Part shown: in pieces, positions 1-12,791 of the stretch
Position numbering within the stretch: the stretch's first letter is position 1
Layout: each line of letters opens with the position of its first letter
Source of the DNA: Streptomyces sp. Ag109_O5-10
Lineage (GTDB): Bacteria; Actinomycetota; Actinomycetes; Streptomycetales; Streptomycetaceae
Direction: 5' to 3'
DNA: 64,000 nt
NCBI RefSeq assembly: GCF_900105755.1
Contig: NZ_FNTQ01000001.1
Span: forward strand, 2,604,001 to 2,668,000
Program-made: the position numbers and the translations under genes
Notes under the pieces: generated by a model
Databases searched by the model: none
What the model was told of the DNA's origin: nothing
The model's input: only the letters and a program-made list of their open reading frames with translations

Positions 1-1
1 C

Positions 2-1339
2 GAGTCGGCACGCCTCGGCGAGCTGGAACGGCTGCGCCGCGGCTCGCTCAGCTTCCTCGTCGAGGCCTCCGACCTGCTCGCCGGCACCCTGGACCGCGAC
101 CAGACGCTCGCCCTGATGGCCCAGATGACGGTCCCCACCCTCGCCACCTGGTGCGCCGTCTACACCATCGCCGACCAGGCCTCCGACCCGTACCTGTCGT
201 ACGTCCTGCACGAGGACGAGGAACTCATCGACGGCATCAAGTCGTTGCTCGCCAAGGTGCCCCCGCCGGACCCGGTACCCACGCCGGGCGCCCGCGTCTG
301 GACCGCCCCCGGCGAGCACGCCCACCAGGCCGCCCTGCGCAGCTCCATGCGCAGCCTCGGTCTGACCGGCGGCCCCACCCGCCAGGTCTCCTCCGGCATC
401 GGCCCGACACTCGCCACCGCCTCCGCCGTGGGCGGCGAGACAGTCGTCCTGCCCCTGGTCGCCCGCAACCGCGTCATCGGCATGCTCACCCTCGGCAAGC
501 CCACCGACGAACACTTCCGCCAGGAGATCCTGGAACTGGCCGAGGATTTGTCCCGCCGGGCCGCCCTCGCCCTGGACAACGCCCGCCTGTACTCGGAGCG
601 CACGGCCATCAGCCAGGCGCTCCAGCGCAGCCTCCTGCCCCCGGGCACCCCGCACATCGAGGGCATGGAGGTCGAGGTCATCTACCGCGCGGCCGGCGAG
701 GGCAACGAGGTCGGCGGCGACTTCTACGACGTCTTCCCCATCGCCGACAACGCGTACGGCTTCGCCATCGGCGACGTCTGCGGTACGGGCCCCAACGCGG
801 CCGCGGTCACGGGCCTCGCCCGGCACGCGCTCCGCCTCCTGGCCCGCGAAGGCCTCAGCGGCCCCGCGGTCCTGGAGCGGCTCAACTCGGCCATCCTGGA
901 CGAGGGAGACCGCAGCCGCTTCCTGACCCTCCTGTACGGCGAGATGCGCCCCCAGGAGGACGGCAGCGCGGAGATGAAGGTCGTCTGCGCCGGCCACCCG
1001 CTCCCGCTGCGCCTGCGCCAGGACGGCACGGTGGAGGCGGCCGCCGAACCGCAGCCTCTCCTCGGCGTCATCGAGGACCTGGACCTGTACGAGCAGACGG
1101 TCACCCTCGACCCGGGCGACGTCCTCCTCTGCGTCACCGACGGCGTGACGGAACGCCGGGAGGGCACCCGCATGCTCGGTGACGACGGCCTGGCCGACGT
1201 CCTGACCACCTGCACGGGCCTGACGGCGGGCGCGGTCGCCGCGCGCATCATGCGCGCGGTGGAGCGCTTCGCGTCGGACGCCCCCTCCGACGACATGGCC
1301 ATCCTGGCGATGCGGGTGCCCGGTCTCCAGAAGGACTGA
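2..1339 (+). CDS. osaC: GAF-PP2C (SpoIIE-type) regulatory phosphatase, 3' part of an osaC-like gene
   Basis: The frame is open from the first base, so the 5' end lies outside the window. About 445 residues are visible: a GAF-like sensor segment (roughly the first 200 residues) followed by a PP2C/SpoIIE serine phosphatase domain with the metal-binding motifs GGDFYD and TDGVTE. Such proteins dephosphorylate anti-anti-sigma factors and so tune sigma-factor activity. The position beside the rRNA operon and the rnj-dapA-thyX block matches my memory of S. coelicolor osaC, a multidomain modulator of SigB with RsbW-like, PAS, GAF and PP2C domains; the first two would be upstream of the window. The domain call is firm, the gene name is inferred from context. 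Confidence 0.8.
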   Translation, partial: ESARLGELERLRRGSLSFLVEASDLLAGTLDRDQTLALMAQMTVPTLATWCAVYTIADQASDPYLSYVLHEDEELIDGIKSLLAKVPPPDPVPTPGARVWTAPGEHAHQAALRSSMRSLGLTGGPTRQVSSGIGPTLATASAVGGETVVLPLVARNRVIGMLTLGKPTDEHFRQEILELAEDLSRRAALALDNARLYSERTAISQALQRSLLPPGTPHIEGMEVEVIYRAAGEGNEVGGDFYDVFPIADNAYGFAIGDVCGTGPNAAAVTGLARHALRLLAREGLSGPAVLERLNSAILDEGDRSRFLTLLYGEMRPQEDGSAEMKVVCAGHPLPLRLRQDGTVEAAAEPQPLLGVIEDLDLYEQTVTLDPGDVLLCVTDGVTERREGTRMLGDDGLADVLTTCTGLTAGAVAARIMRAVERFASDAPSDDMAILAMRVPGLQKD

Positions 1340-1361
1340 AGACGGGGGAAAGAAGGCAGGA

Positions 1362-1393
1362 AAAAGGCCCCGCCCTTATGGGCGAGGCCTTTT
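1362..1393. terminator. Bidirectional terminator between osaC-like gene and tRNA-Thr
   Basis: Arms 1362-1375 and 1380-1393 pair over 14 positions with one mismatch and a TTAT loop. An A run starts the left arm and a T run ends the right arm, so it can end both the plus-strand phosphatase transcript and the minus-strand tRNA transcript. Confidence 0.85.
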
Positions 1394-1396
1394 GAC

Positions 1397-1472
1397 TGGA
1401 GCCCCCAAACGGAATCGAACCGTTGACCTTCTCCTTACCATGGAGACGCTCTGCCGACTGAGCTATAGGGGC
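1397..1472 (-). tRNA. tRNA-Thr (anticodon GGU)
   Basis: On the minus strand the sequence folds as a full cloverleaf. The acceptor stem pairs GCCCCTA with TGGGGGC, the T arm is AACGG-TTCGATT-CCGTT, and the anticodon stem TCTCC/GGAGA encloses the loop ATGGTAA, giving anticodon GGT (reads ACC and ACU). The discriminator is T and CCA is encoded. Length is 76 nt. Confidence 0.96.
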
Positions 1473-1512
1473 CTGTCGCCTTTTCGAGGTTTCCCCCGCG
1501 GCAACGGAATAG

Positions 1513-1541
1513 ATCATACCCCGAACAGGCCGAGTCCCCAA
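1513..1541 (-). promoter_or_regulatory. Probable promoter of tRNA-Thr
   Basis: Minus strand: -35 TTGGGG at 1536-1541, a 17-nt spacer, and -10 TATGAT at 1513-1518. Transcription would start about 34 nt before the tRNA 5' end. The -10 matches consensus at five of six positions. Confidence 0.6.
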
Positions 1542-1547
1542 ACTCGT

Positions 1548-2258
1548 TCAGAAGGCGGGCTGGAGCAGTCCGCCGAGGGCATTGCAGGCGGACACGATCC
1601 GCCGCATCTCCCGCTTCGTCAACGCGGCGTCCACCGGCAGCGCGAGCGTCTCGTCCGCGGCCGTCTCCGTTTCCGGCAGCGATACCCAGCACCGGAATTC
1701 CGGCAGCCGGTGCACCGGCGTCTTCACCGGCACCCGGCAGTCAACCCCCTTGCCCCGAAGGGCCCGAGCGAAGACGTCCCGGTCGGGCCGGCCGTTCCCC
1801 GGCACCCGCACGACGTACTGCTGGTAGGTGTGCCCGTCGCCACCGTCCGGCGTCCGCACTCCGCGCAGCTTCGCATCGAGATAGGAGGCCCGCTGCCGCC
1901 GCTGCGCGATCTCGTCGTACGGGGCCTCGGACTCCCCCTGCTCGAGCACCAGCAGCCCGTGCCGCTGCCCCACCTCGCGCAACCGCCGGATGTCGGCCCA
2001 CCGTCCGAACCGGTGCACCACAACGACCGCTGCGGAACGGGCAGTTACGGCCGCCTCGACCGCCGTCACGTCGAGGCAGTAGGTCAGCGGATCTATGTCG
2101 GCGAACACCGGAAGCGCACCGGCGAGTGTCACGGCCTCGGCGACCTCGACGTTCCCGAAGGCCGGCACGATGACCTCGTCGCCGACTCCGACGCCGGCGG
2201 CCCTGAGCATGGCAGCAGTACCCATGCCGCGATGCTCGGCGCGGAACGTGAACGGCAC
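1548..2258 (-). CDS. Shortened DegT/DnrJ/EryC1/StrS aminotransferase-like protein
   Basis: The frame extends upstream to 2309, but that part overlaps the rRNA terminator, so a GTG at 2258 or the ATG at 2225 is a likelier start. About 236 residues. The N-terminal half has features of PLP sugar aminotransferases (GTAAMLRAAGVGVGDEVIVP, then VFADIDPLT), and the C-terminal part resembles the family's tail (TYQQYVVRVP, VPVKTPVHRLPEF). Full-length members are about 370 residues. The central stretch with the PLP-binding lysine is not present; the protein jumps from GLLVLEQGESEAP to a short linker. It is therefore probably not catalytic, or is a decaying copy. It lies directly downstream of the rRNA operon and upstream of tRNA-Thr on the same strand. 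Codon use still looks coding. Confidence 0.5.
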   Translation of the reverse strand: MPFTFRAEHRGMGTAAMLRAAGVGVGDEVIVPAFGNVEVAEAVTLAGALPVFADIDPLTYCLDVTAVEAAVTARSAAVVVVHRFGRWADIRRLREVGQRHGLLVLEQGESEAPYDEIAQRRQRASYLDAKLRGVRTPDGGDGHTYQQYVVRVPGNGRPDRDVFARALRGKGVDCRVPVKTPVHRLPEFRCWVSLPETETAADETLALPVDAALTKREMRRIVSACNALGGLLQPAF

Positions 2259-2273
2259 GTTACGCAAACCAAA

Positions 2274-2315
2274 AAAGGGTTGGACCCGGAACCGAAGTTC
2301 CAGGTCCAACCCTTT
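2274..2315 (-). terminator. rRNA operon terminator
   Basis: Arms 2274-2286 and 2303-2315 form a perfect 13-bp stem with a further small inner stem. On the minus strand it ends in a run of six T residues, 9 nt past the 5S gene. Confidence 0.9.
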
Positions 2316-2323
2316 GAATAATT

Positions 2324-2442
2324 GTTCGGCGGTGTCCTACTCTCCCACAGGGTCCCCCCTGCAGTACCATCGGCGCTGTAAGGCTTAGCTTCCGGGTTCG
2401 GAATGTAACCGGGCGTTTCCCTCACGCTATGACCACCGAAAC
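2324..2442 (-). rRNA. rrf: 5S ribosomal RNA
   Basis: Minus strand starts GTTTCGGTGGTCATAGCG and ends in CCGCCGAAC, which pairs with the start. It contains the typical actinobacterial 5S core (CCCGGTTACATTCCGAACCC). Ends are good to a few bases. Confidence 0.95.
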
Positions 2443-2499
2443 ACTATGAAGTCAGACCGGAAAAAACACGGTCGTTGCCTCAGAACTAACACAGTGGAC

Positions 2500-7442
<4,943 letters not shown>

Positions 7443-7569
7443 ATGTTTACCCGTAATCGGGTCGACACCACGAGAGCGGAACAGTCGGAGGAATGATCCG
7501 ACCGTTCACAGCGTCCTCGCTGTGTATTCTTCAAAGGAACCACGTCCCAGCCATGACGGCCGGAGACGG

Positions 7570-7620
7570 GGTATCAACATATCTGGCGTTGACTTTTGGC
7601 ACGCTGTTGAGTTCTCAAGG
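7570..7620 (-). promoter_or_regulatory. Conserved rRNA leader element
   Basis: On the minus strand the leader contains TTGAGAACTCAACAGCGTGC, a sequence typical of actinobacterial rRNA leaders and associated with antitermination or RNase III processing of pre-16S. It lies about 130-180 nt before 16S. Confidence 0.55.
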
Positions 7621-7689
7621 AACGGTCGCTTCCTTTGTACTCACCCTCTCGGGCTTTCCTCCGGGCTTCCCTTCGGTCTTGCGTTTCCG

Positions 7690-7718
7690 ACTCTATCAGA
7701 TCTTTTCTCGACCCGATT
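7690..7718 (-). promoter_or_regulatory. rRNA promoter-like element, proximal
   Basis: Minus strand: -10 TAGAGT at 7690-7695 within ATCTGATAGAGTCGGAAACG, about 250 nt upstream of 16S. The hexamer 17 nt upstream (AATCGG) is a poor -35. A near copy of the -10 context occurs about 80 bp further upstream, which supports tandem rRNA promoters. Confidence 0.5.
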
Positions 7719-7771
7719 TCCTCGGTGCTTTCCAGGTTTCCGCTCTCGCGTTTCCCTTTCCGGCGGCTCCG

Positions 7772-7800
7772 ACTTTATCAGAAGTTCTGAGTCGGAATTT
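7772..7800 (-). promoter_or_regulatory. rRNA promoter-like element, distal
   Basis: Minus strand: -10 TAAAGT at 7772-7777 within TTCTGATAAAGTCGGAG, sharing TCTGATA(A/G)AGTCGGA with the proximal element. Multiple tandem promoters are known for Streptomyces rRNA operons. The -35 is weak. Confidence 0.5.
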
Positions 7801-7878
7801 CCACCCGGTCCGGGGGACCTGGATCCGGTGCCTGAAGCACTGGGGTTCCCGGCTGGGCGGAGCCGTAAACGTACTGGA

Positions 7879-7912
7879 GCGGGCCGCCTCGATGCAAATC
7901 GAGGCGGCCCGC
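7879..7912 (-). terminator. Terminator of rnj
   Basis: Perfect 15-bp stem (7879-7893 with 7898-7912) and a GCAA tetraloop, 46 nt past the RNase J stop codon. No T run follows, as is common in Streptomyces. Confidence 0.75.
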
Positions 7913-7958
7913 GCCGGGTTCATGCGTACGGCAGGCCGTACGGACGCTGTACGCGCCG

Positions 7959-9644
7959 TCAGACCTCCACGACCACCGGGAGGATCATCGGCCTGCGCCG
8001 GTAGGTGTCCGAGACCCACTTGCCGAGGGTCCGGCGGATGAGTTGCTGCAGCTGGTGGGGTTCCACGACGCCGTCCTGGGCCGAGCGTTCCAGGACTTCC
8101 GAGATCTTCGGGATGACGGCGGAGAACGCCGAGTCGTCGATGCCGGAGCCGCGGGCCTGGACATGGGGTCCGCCCGTGATCTTGCCGGTGGTCGAGTCGA
8201 CGACCACGAAGACCGAGATGATGCCCTCGTCTCCGAGGATCTTGCGGTCCTTGAGGGCCGGCTCCCCGACGTCGCCGACCGAGAGACCGTCGACGTACAC
8301 GTATCCCGCCTGGACCTTGCCGGAGATCTTGGCCTTGCCCGCGACGAGGTCGACGACGACGCCGTCCTCGGCGATGACGATGCGGTCGTGCGGGACGCCG
8401 GTGAGGGCGCCGAGCTCGGCGTTGGCGCGCAGGTGCCGCCATTCGCCGTGCACCGGCATCAGGTTCTTCGGCCGGCAGATGTTGTAGAAGTACAGCAGCT
8501 CGCCGGCCGAGGCATGGCCGGAGACGTGCACCTTGGCATTGCCCTTGTGGATGACGTTGGCGCCCCACCGGGTCAGGCCGTTGATGACGCGGTAGACCGC
8601 GTTCTCGTTTCCGGGGATGAGCGACGAGGCCAGGATGACCGTGTCGCCGTCGACGATGCGGATCTGGTGGTCGCGGTTGGCCATCCGGGACAGGGCGGCC
8701 ATCGGTTCGCCCTGGGACCCCGTGCAGACCAGGACCACCTCGTGGTCCGGGAGGTCGTCGAGCGTCTTGACGTCGACGACCAGGCCCGGCGGGACCTTCA
8801 GGTAGCCGAGGTCCCTGGCGATGCCCATGTTGCGGACCATGGAGCGGCCGACGAAGGCGACCCGGCGGCCGTACTCGTGGGCGGCGTCCAGAATCTGCTG
8901 GATGCGGTGGACATGACTGGCGAAGCTCGCCACGATGATCCGCTTGCGGGCGCTGCCGAAGACCTGGCGCAGCACGTTCGAGATGTCGCGCTCGGGCGGG
9001 ACGAAACCGGGGACCTCGGCGTTCGTGGAGTCGGCCAGGAGGAGGTCGATGCCCTCCTCGCTCAGTCGCGCGAACGCGTGCAGGTCCGTGAGGCGGTTGT
9101 CCAGCGGGAGCTGGTCCATCTTGAAGTCGCCGGTGTGGACGGCCATGCCGGCCGGGGTGCGGATGGCGACCGCGAGGGCGTCCGGGATGGAGTGGTTGAC
9201 GGCGACGAACTCGCAGTCGAAGGGGCCGACGCGCTCGCGCTGGCCCTCCGCCACTTCCAGGGTGTACGGGCGGATGCGGTGCTCCTGGAGCTTCGCCTCG
9301 ATGAGGGCGAGGGTCAGCTTGGAGCCGATCAGCGGGATGTCCGGCTTCTCGCGGAGGAGGAAGGGAACGCCGCCGATGTGGTCCTCGTGGCCGTGGGTGA
9401 GGACGATGCCCTCGACGTCGTCGAGGCGGTCCCGGATGGACGAGAAGTCCGGCAGGATCAGGTCGATTCCGGGCTGCTCCTCCTCGGGGAAGAGCACTCC
9501 GCAGTCGACGATCAGCAGGCGGCCGCCGTACTCGAAGACGGTCATGTTTCGGCCGATCTCGCCGAGACCGCCGAGCGGCGTGACGCGGAGGGCGCCTTCG
9601 GGGAGCTGGGGCGGCGGGCCGAGTTCAGGATGCGGATGACTCAA
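7959..9644 (-). CDS. rnj: Ribonuclease J
   Basis: 561 residues from a TTG start (MSHPHPELG by homology), preceded by a GAGGAG ribosome site; an upstream in-frame ATG has no such site. A metallo-beta-lactamase/beta-CASP nuclease: HGHEDH at residues 84-89 supplies the zinc ligands, NHSIPDA and HTGDF follow, then the beta-CASP segment and the C-terminal GHAS and PVHGEWRH motifs. RNase J has endo- and 5'-3' exonuclease activity and takes part in rRNA maturation and mRNA decay. It is last in the thyX-dapA-rnj series, next to the rRNA operon. Length matches the Streptomyces enzyme as I remember it. Confidence 0.96.
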   Translation of the reverse strand: MSHPHPELGPPPQLPEGALRVTPLGGLGEIGRNMTVFEYGGRLLIVDCGVLFPEEEQPGIDLILPDFSSIRDRLDDVEGIVLTHGHEDHIGGVPFLLREKPDIPLIGSKLTLALIEAKLQEHRIRPYTLEVAEGQRERVGPFDCEFVAVNHSIPDALAVAIRTPAGMAVHTGDFKMDQLPLDNRLTDLHAFARLSEEGIDLLLADSTNAEVPGFVPPERDISNVLRQVFGSARKRIIVASFASHVHRIQQILDAAHEYGRRVAFVGRSMVRNMGIARDLGYLKVPPGLVVDVKTLDDLPDHEVVLVCTGSQGEPMAALSRMANRDHQIRIVDGDTVILASSLIPGNENAVYRVINGLTRWGANVIHKGNAKVHVSGHASAGELLYFYNICRPKNLMPVHGEWRHLRANAELGALTGVPHDRIVIAEDGVVVDLVAGKAKISGKVQAGYVYVDGLSVGDVGEPALKDRKILGDEGIISVFVVVDSTTGKITGGPHVQARGSGIDDSAFSAVIPKISEVLERSAQDGVVEPHQLQQLIRRTLGKWVSDTYRRRPMILPVVVEV

Positions 9645-9660
9645 AAGACTCTCCTCACCA

Positions 9661-9695
9661 CGCACGCCACGTACCGGTCGGGCACGTGGCGTGCG
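9661..9695 (-). promoter_or_regulatory. Hairpin in the rnj leader
   Basis: Arms 9661-9672 and 9684-9695 pair perfectly over 12 bp, ending 16 nt before the rnj TTG start. It could be a processing or autoregulatory element of rnj, or a second terminator for dapA. No function can be read directly. Confidence 0.45.
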
Positions 9696-9776
9696 TGACG
9701 TTCGTGCATAAGCAGTTGTCGTTGTCTTGGTGGGGTGCGGGCACCGGTGTCCCGCTTATTCAGTTGTGAAGCGTTG

Positions 9777-9796
9777 CTGCGCGGACGGCCGCGCAG
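9777..9796 (-). terminator. Hairpin just after dapA
   Basis: 8-bp GC stem (9777-9784 with 9789-9796) with a 4-nt loop, starting about 10 nt past the dapA stop. A weak terminator at best. Confidence 0.4.
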
Positions 9797-9806
9797 AAGT
9801 CTGTTG

Positions 9807-10706
9807 TCAGAGTTGTACCCCGCCGGCGGCAAGATCGATCTTGAGCTGGGCAATCTCCTCGGCCGAACATTCGACCATGGGGGCACGCAGGGGTCCCGCG
9901 GGCAGGCCCTGGAGGGTGAGGGCGGCCTTGGTGGTCATGACGCCCTGGGTGCGGAACATGCCGGTGTACACCGGGAGCAGCTTCTGGTGGATCTCGGCGG
10001 CCTTGACGACGTCACCGGAGGTGTAGGCGTCGACGAGGGCCCGAAGGTCGGGGGTGACCACGTGGCCGACGACCGAGACGAAGCCGACCGCGCCCACGGA
10101 GAGCAACGGCAGGTTCAGCATGTCGTCGCCGGAGTACCAGGCGAGGCCGGACTGCGCGATGGCCCAGCTCGCGCGGCCCAGGTCGCCCTTGGCGTCCTTG
10201 TTGGCGACGATCCTCGGGTGCTCGGCGAGGCGGACGAGCGTCTCGGTGCTGATCGGGACGCCGCTGCGGCCGGGGATGTCGTAGAGCATGACGGGCAGCC
10301 CGGCGGCGTCGGCGACGGCCGTGAAGTGCCGGTACAGGCCCTCCTGCGGGGGCTTGTTGTAGTACGGCGTGACGACCAGCAGGCCGTGTGCGCCGTCGCG
10401 CTCGGCCTGGCGGGCCAGCTCGATGCTGTGGTGGGTGTCGTTGGTGCCGACTCCGGCCACGACATGGGCGCGGTCGCCGACCGCCTGCAGTACGGCTCGT
10501 ACCAGGTCCGATTTCTCCGCGTCACTCGTGGTGGGCGACTCGCCGGTGGTCCCGTTGATGATCAGGCCGTCGTTGCCTGCGTCCACCAGGTGGGTGGCGA
10601 GCCGCTGTGCGCCGTCGAGGTCGAGTGCGCCGTCCGCCGTGAAGGGCGTGACCATGGCGGTGAGGACCCGCCCGAAGGGGGTCTGCGGAGTGGAGGTCGG
10701 AGCCAT
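9807..10706 (-). CDS. dapA: 4-hydroxy-tetrahydrodipicolinate synthase
   Basis: 299 residues, class I aldolase fold. It condenses pyruvate with aspartate semialdehyde, the first committed step of lysine and meso-diaminopimelate synthesis. GTTGE lies at residues 52-56, the catalytic tyrosine at Y142 in YDIPGRSG, and the Schiff-base lysine at about K170 in VANKDAKGD. A second DAP-pathway gene, dapB, lies 3.5 kb away in another operon. The 235-nt gap to thyX contains a possible promoter and a hairpin, so dapA may be transcribed separately from thyX. Confidence 0.96.
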   Translation of the reverse strand: MAPTSTPQTPFGRVLTAMVTPFTADGALDLDGAQRLATHLVDAGNDGLIINGTTGESPTTSDAEKSDLVRAVLQAVGDRAHVVAGVGTNDTHHSIELARQAERDGAHGLLVVTPYYNKPPQEGLYRHFTAVADAAGLPVMLYDIPGRSGVPISTETLVRLAEHPRIVANKDAKGDLGRASWAIAQSGLAWYSGDDMLNLPLLSVGAVGFVSVVGHVVTPDLRALVDAYTSGDVVKAAEIHQKLLPVYTGMFRTQGVMTTKAALTLQGLPAGPLRAPMVECSAEEIAQLKIDLAAGGVQL

Positions 10707-10779
10707 GGGTTACACGCTACTCGGTGCTCACGGCGCGGTCTGCCCTCGGGGTGCAGGGAAAGTCCGGACAAATGCGGAG

Positions 10780-10817
10780 CCCGGCACTGCCCGCTCGGGG
10801 GTTCAAGCAGTGCCGGG
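10780..10817 (-). promoter_or_regulatory. Strong hairpin between thyX and dapA
   Basis: Perfect 11-bp stem CCCGGCACTGC/GCAGTGCCGGG (10780-10790 with 10807-10817) and a 16-nt loop. It could be the thyX terminator (124 nt past its stop) or a leader structure of dapA if the promoter at 10829-10858 is used. No T run follows. Confidence 0.5.
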
Positions 10818-10828
10818 TCCGTTTGATC

Positions 10829-10858
10829 AGGCTAGATGAACTTCTCTAAATGCCGCAA
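10829..10858 (-). promoter_or_regulatory. Possible dapA promoter
   Basis: Minus strand: TTGCGG (10853-10858), 18-nt spacer, TAGCCT (10829-10834). The start would be near 10822, placing the hairpin at 10780-10817 at the 5' end of the dapA leader. Confidence 0.35.
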
Positions 10859-10941
10859 TACGGACACCTCGCGAGGCTGATCCGTACATCTGTGCCGAGC
10901 CCGACAAGAAGCGCGAACGTCGGGCCGCGCCACCGGCCGTA

Positions 10942-12591
10942 CTACGGCGCGACCCGGCCGTTGGCGTTGAAGGCCGCATGGGTGAGCGGCATGAGCTTGG
11001 CCCACTCCGCCTCCATCTTCTCGCCGACCATCTCGATCTCCCGCTGCGGGAAGGACGGCACCTTTGCCAGCTCGTGCTGGGTGCGCAGGCCGAGGAAGTG
11101 CATCAGCGAGCGGGCGTTGCAGGTGGCGTACATGGAGGAGAAGAGGCCGACGGGCAGGACCGCACGGGCCACCTCGCGGGCGACGCCTGCGGCGAGCATT
11201 TCCTGGTAGCGCTCGTACGCCTGGATGTACGACTCCTGCATCGAGCGTTCCACGATCTCCTGCTGGGCTTCGGTGCCCGGCACGAACTCGTACTTGCCGG
11301 GACGCCCCTGCTGCACCAGCTTGCGGTCCTCGCCGGGGACGTAGAAGACCGGCTGGAGCTCGCGGTAGCGGCCGGACTCCTCGTTGTACGAGTTGTGGAC
11401 GACGAAACCGTTCGCGAGGAAGTTGTGCCAGGGGCCTTCCACCGAGAGGTCGTACGTCATCTCCTCACCGTCGGCCTCGATGGCGACGACCTGGTCCGGC
11501 ACCGCCTTGGCGACCTGGCCGCCGCGCTCGGCCAGCGCCTGCTCCCCCGCGCTCTTGGTCGCGTGACACGGCTCGCAGGCCGGGGCGAGGTTCTTCTCGT
11601 CGAGGGCCCGGAGCAGGTCACCGGCCACCGGGACGACGTGGTCCAGGGCGAGCTGGTCGCGCGGGAAGTCCGCACCGCAGAGGTGACAGGTGTCGGTCTC
11701 CTTGATCAGACGCTCGCGCTGCATGGAGGTCCACACGCCGATGCCACGCCGCAGGCTCGGCGGGACCAGACCCTGCGACGGGCGCGGCGCCGTACCGGAG
11801 ACCAGGACGGCGTCCCCGACGGTGAGCTCTCCCGCCTTGCACCAGCCCTCCGGGGTGAAGAGGGCGTGGTCGACCGTGCAGCGGAGGGTCTTGCCCGAGG
11901 CGGTGGTGATCTTGACGAGCGGCTTCACGCCCGACTCGATCACGTCGACGATCCTGGCCCGCTGGGCGAGCAGGGTCTCCTCGTCGTGGCAGCGCACGCG
12001 GTTGCGGCGGACCGATTCGAGCTTGCGGATGCGGGTGCTGGGGTGCAGTTCCCGGAACTCCGCGACGGCGGACTCGGCCGCCTCACGGTTCTCGTACAGG
12101 CCGAGGTAGTGGTCGGTGTCGCCGCGTCGCACCTGCGCCATCCACTTGCCCGCCCGGCCGTGCCAGGTCACGCCACCGGCCGAGTGCGGCAGACGATCCT
12201 CGACACCCAGGTGCCAGAGCTTGTACAGCTCGGCGATGGTGCGACGGCGCAGGTGGCCGGCCTCGCTCTCCAGCGTGATCTCCGTGTCCCCGGCGAGGCA
12301 CCAGCCCACCCGGTGCCGCATGAACTCGCGGAAGACGAAGATCGGGGCGCTGATGAAGAAGGTCATCGAGTTGTGCTCGAAGGGGCTGCCGTGCCGGTCG
12401 CGCATCAGGTAGTTGATGAGGCCCTTGGAGCGCTCCGGGTCCTTCTCCAGCTCGTCCAGGGACTGCTCGCCGGCGGTGGAGACGCGTGCGGCCCACAGCA
12501 CGTCGGAGTCGGCCGCGCTGTGCTTGACCAGGTCGACGGTGACATCGCTCCGGAAGCTGGGCTTGAGGTCGTCGGCGGGGGTGTCGGTCAC
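10942..12591 (-). CDS. thyX: Flavin-dependent thymidylate synthase interrupted by an intein
   Basis: 549-residue precursor from a GTG start. Residues 1-97 and 401-549 together make a 246-residue ThyX, the normal Streptomyces length. ThyX methylates dUMP to dTMP using FAD and methylenetetrahydrofolate. The ThyX signature is split exactly: MRHRVGW ends the N-extein and SYNEESGRY begins the C-extein, so no active site exists until splicing. The intein occupies residues 98-400 with Cys first, His-Asn last and Ser at +1. Downstream extein motifs such as ATCNARSLMHFLGLR are intact. The frame is open throughout and G/C bias continues across the junctions. Confidence 0.95.
   Translation of the reverse strand: MTDTPADDLKPSFRSDVTVDLVKHSAADSDVLWAARVSTAGEQSLDELEKDPERSKGLINYLMRDRHGSPFEHNSMTFFISAPIFVFREFMRHRVGWCLAGDTEITLESEAGHLRRRTIAELYKLWHLGVEDRLPHSAGGVTWHGRAGKWMAQVRRGDTDHYLGLYENREAAESAVAEFRELHPSTRIRKLESVRRNRVRCHDEETLLAQRARIVDVIESGVKPLVKITTASGKTLRCTVDHALFTPEGWCKAGELTVGDAVLVSGTAPRPSQGLVPPSLRRGIGVWTSMQRERLIKETDTCHLCGADFPRDQLALDHVVPVAGDLLRALDEKNLAPACEPCHATKSAGEQALAERGGQVAKAVPDQVVAIEADGEEMTYDLSVEGPWHNFLANGFVVHNSYNEESGRYRELQPVFYVPGEDRKLVQQGRPGKYEFVPGTEAQQEIVERSMQESYIQAYERYQEMLAAGVAREVARAVLPVGLFSSMYATCNARSLMHFLGLRTQHELAKVPSFPQREIEMVGEKMEAEWAKLMPLTHAAFNANGRVAP
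11392..12300 (-). mobile_element. Intein with HNH endonuclease and AP2-like domain, inserted in thyX
   Basis: 303 residues (precursor 98-400). Block A is CLAGDTEITLE; block B is GKTLRCTVDHALFTPEGW with the TxxH motif at 239-242; block F is YDLSVEGPWHNFLANG; block G is VVHN followed by Ser. The HNH domain spans precursor residues about 302-346 (DNA 11554-11688) with CHLC, LDHVVP, N334 and CEPCH. Residues about 140-186 (DNA 12034-12174) look like an AP2-type DNA-binding domain: GVTWHGRAGKWMAQVRRG and then LGLYENREAAESAVAEF. The AP2-like segment lies between blocks A and B, not in the usual endonuclease position between B and F. All splicing and nuclease residues I can check are present, so this looks like a full-length, potentially homing intein. 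Confidence 0.93.
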
Positions 12592-12791
12592 GGCTCGGAG
12601 GGTCCTTCCATCACTTCTCTCGGGCGGCGCCCACTCTACGGCCCGGTACCGACATCGGGCGTTCGGTGCCGGGGCTCGACATACGGCAGCGAATTTCTGT
12701 GAATTCGGTGAAACCGGGCACCTTCGGGGTCACTCGCCCGTCTGTGTAGATGGCAGACAGTCGTTCGATCCCGAAAGGGGATGCACCGCCC

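Noticed and set aside
8043..9698. Long plus-strand frame opposite rnj
   Set aside because: Antisense shadow of a well-conserved gene, caused by high GC.
11392..12300. Ordinary insertion domain of ThyX
   Set aside because: Splice-junction residues, intein blocks and HNH motifs are all present, and the exteins join to a normal ThyX.
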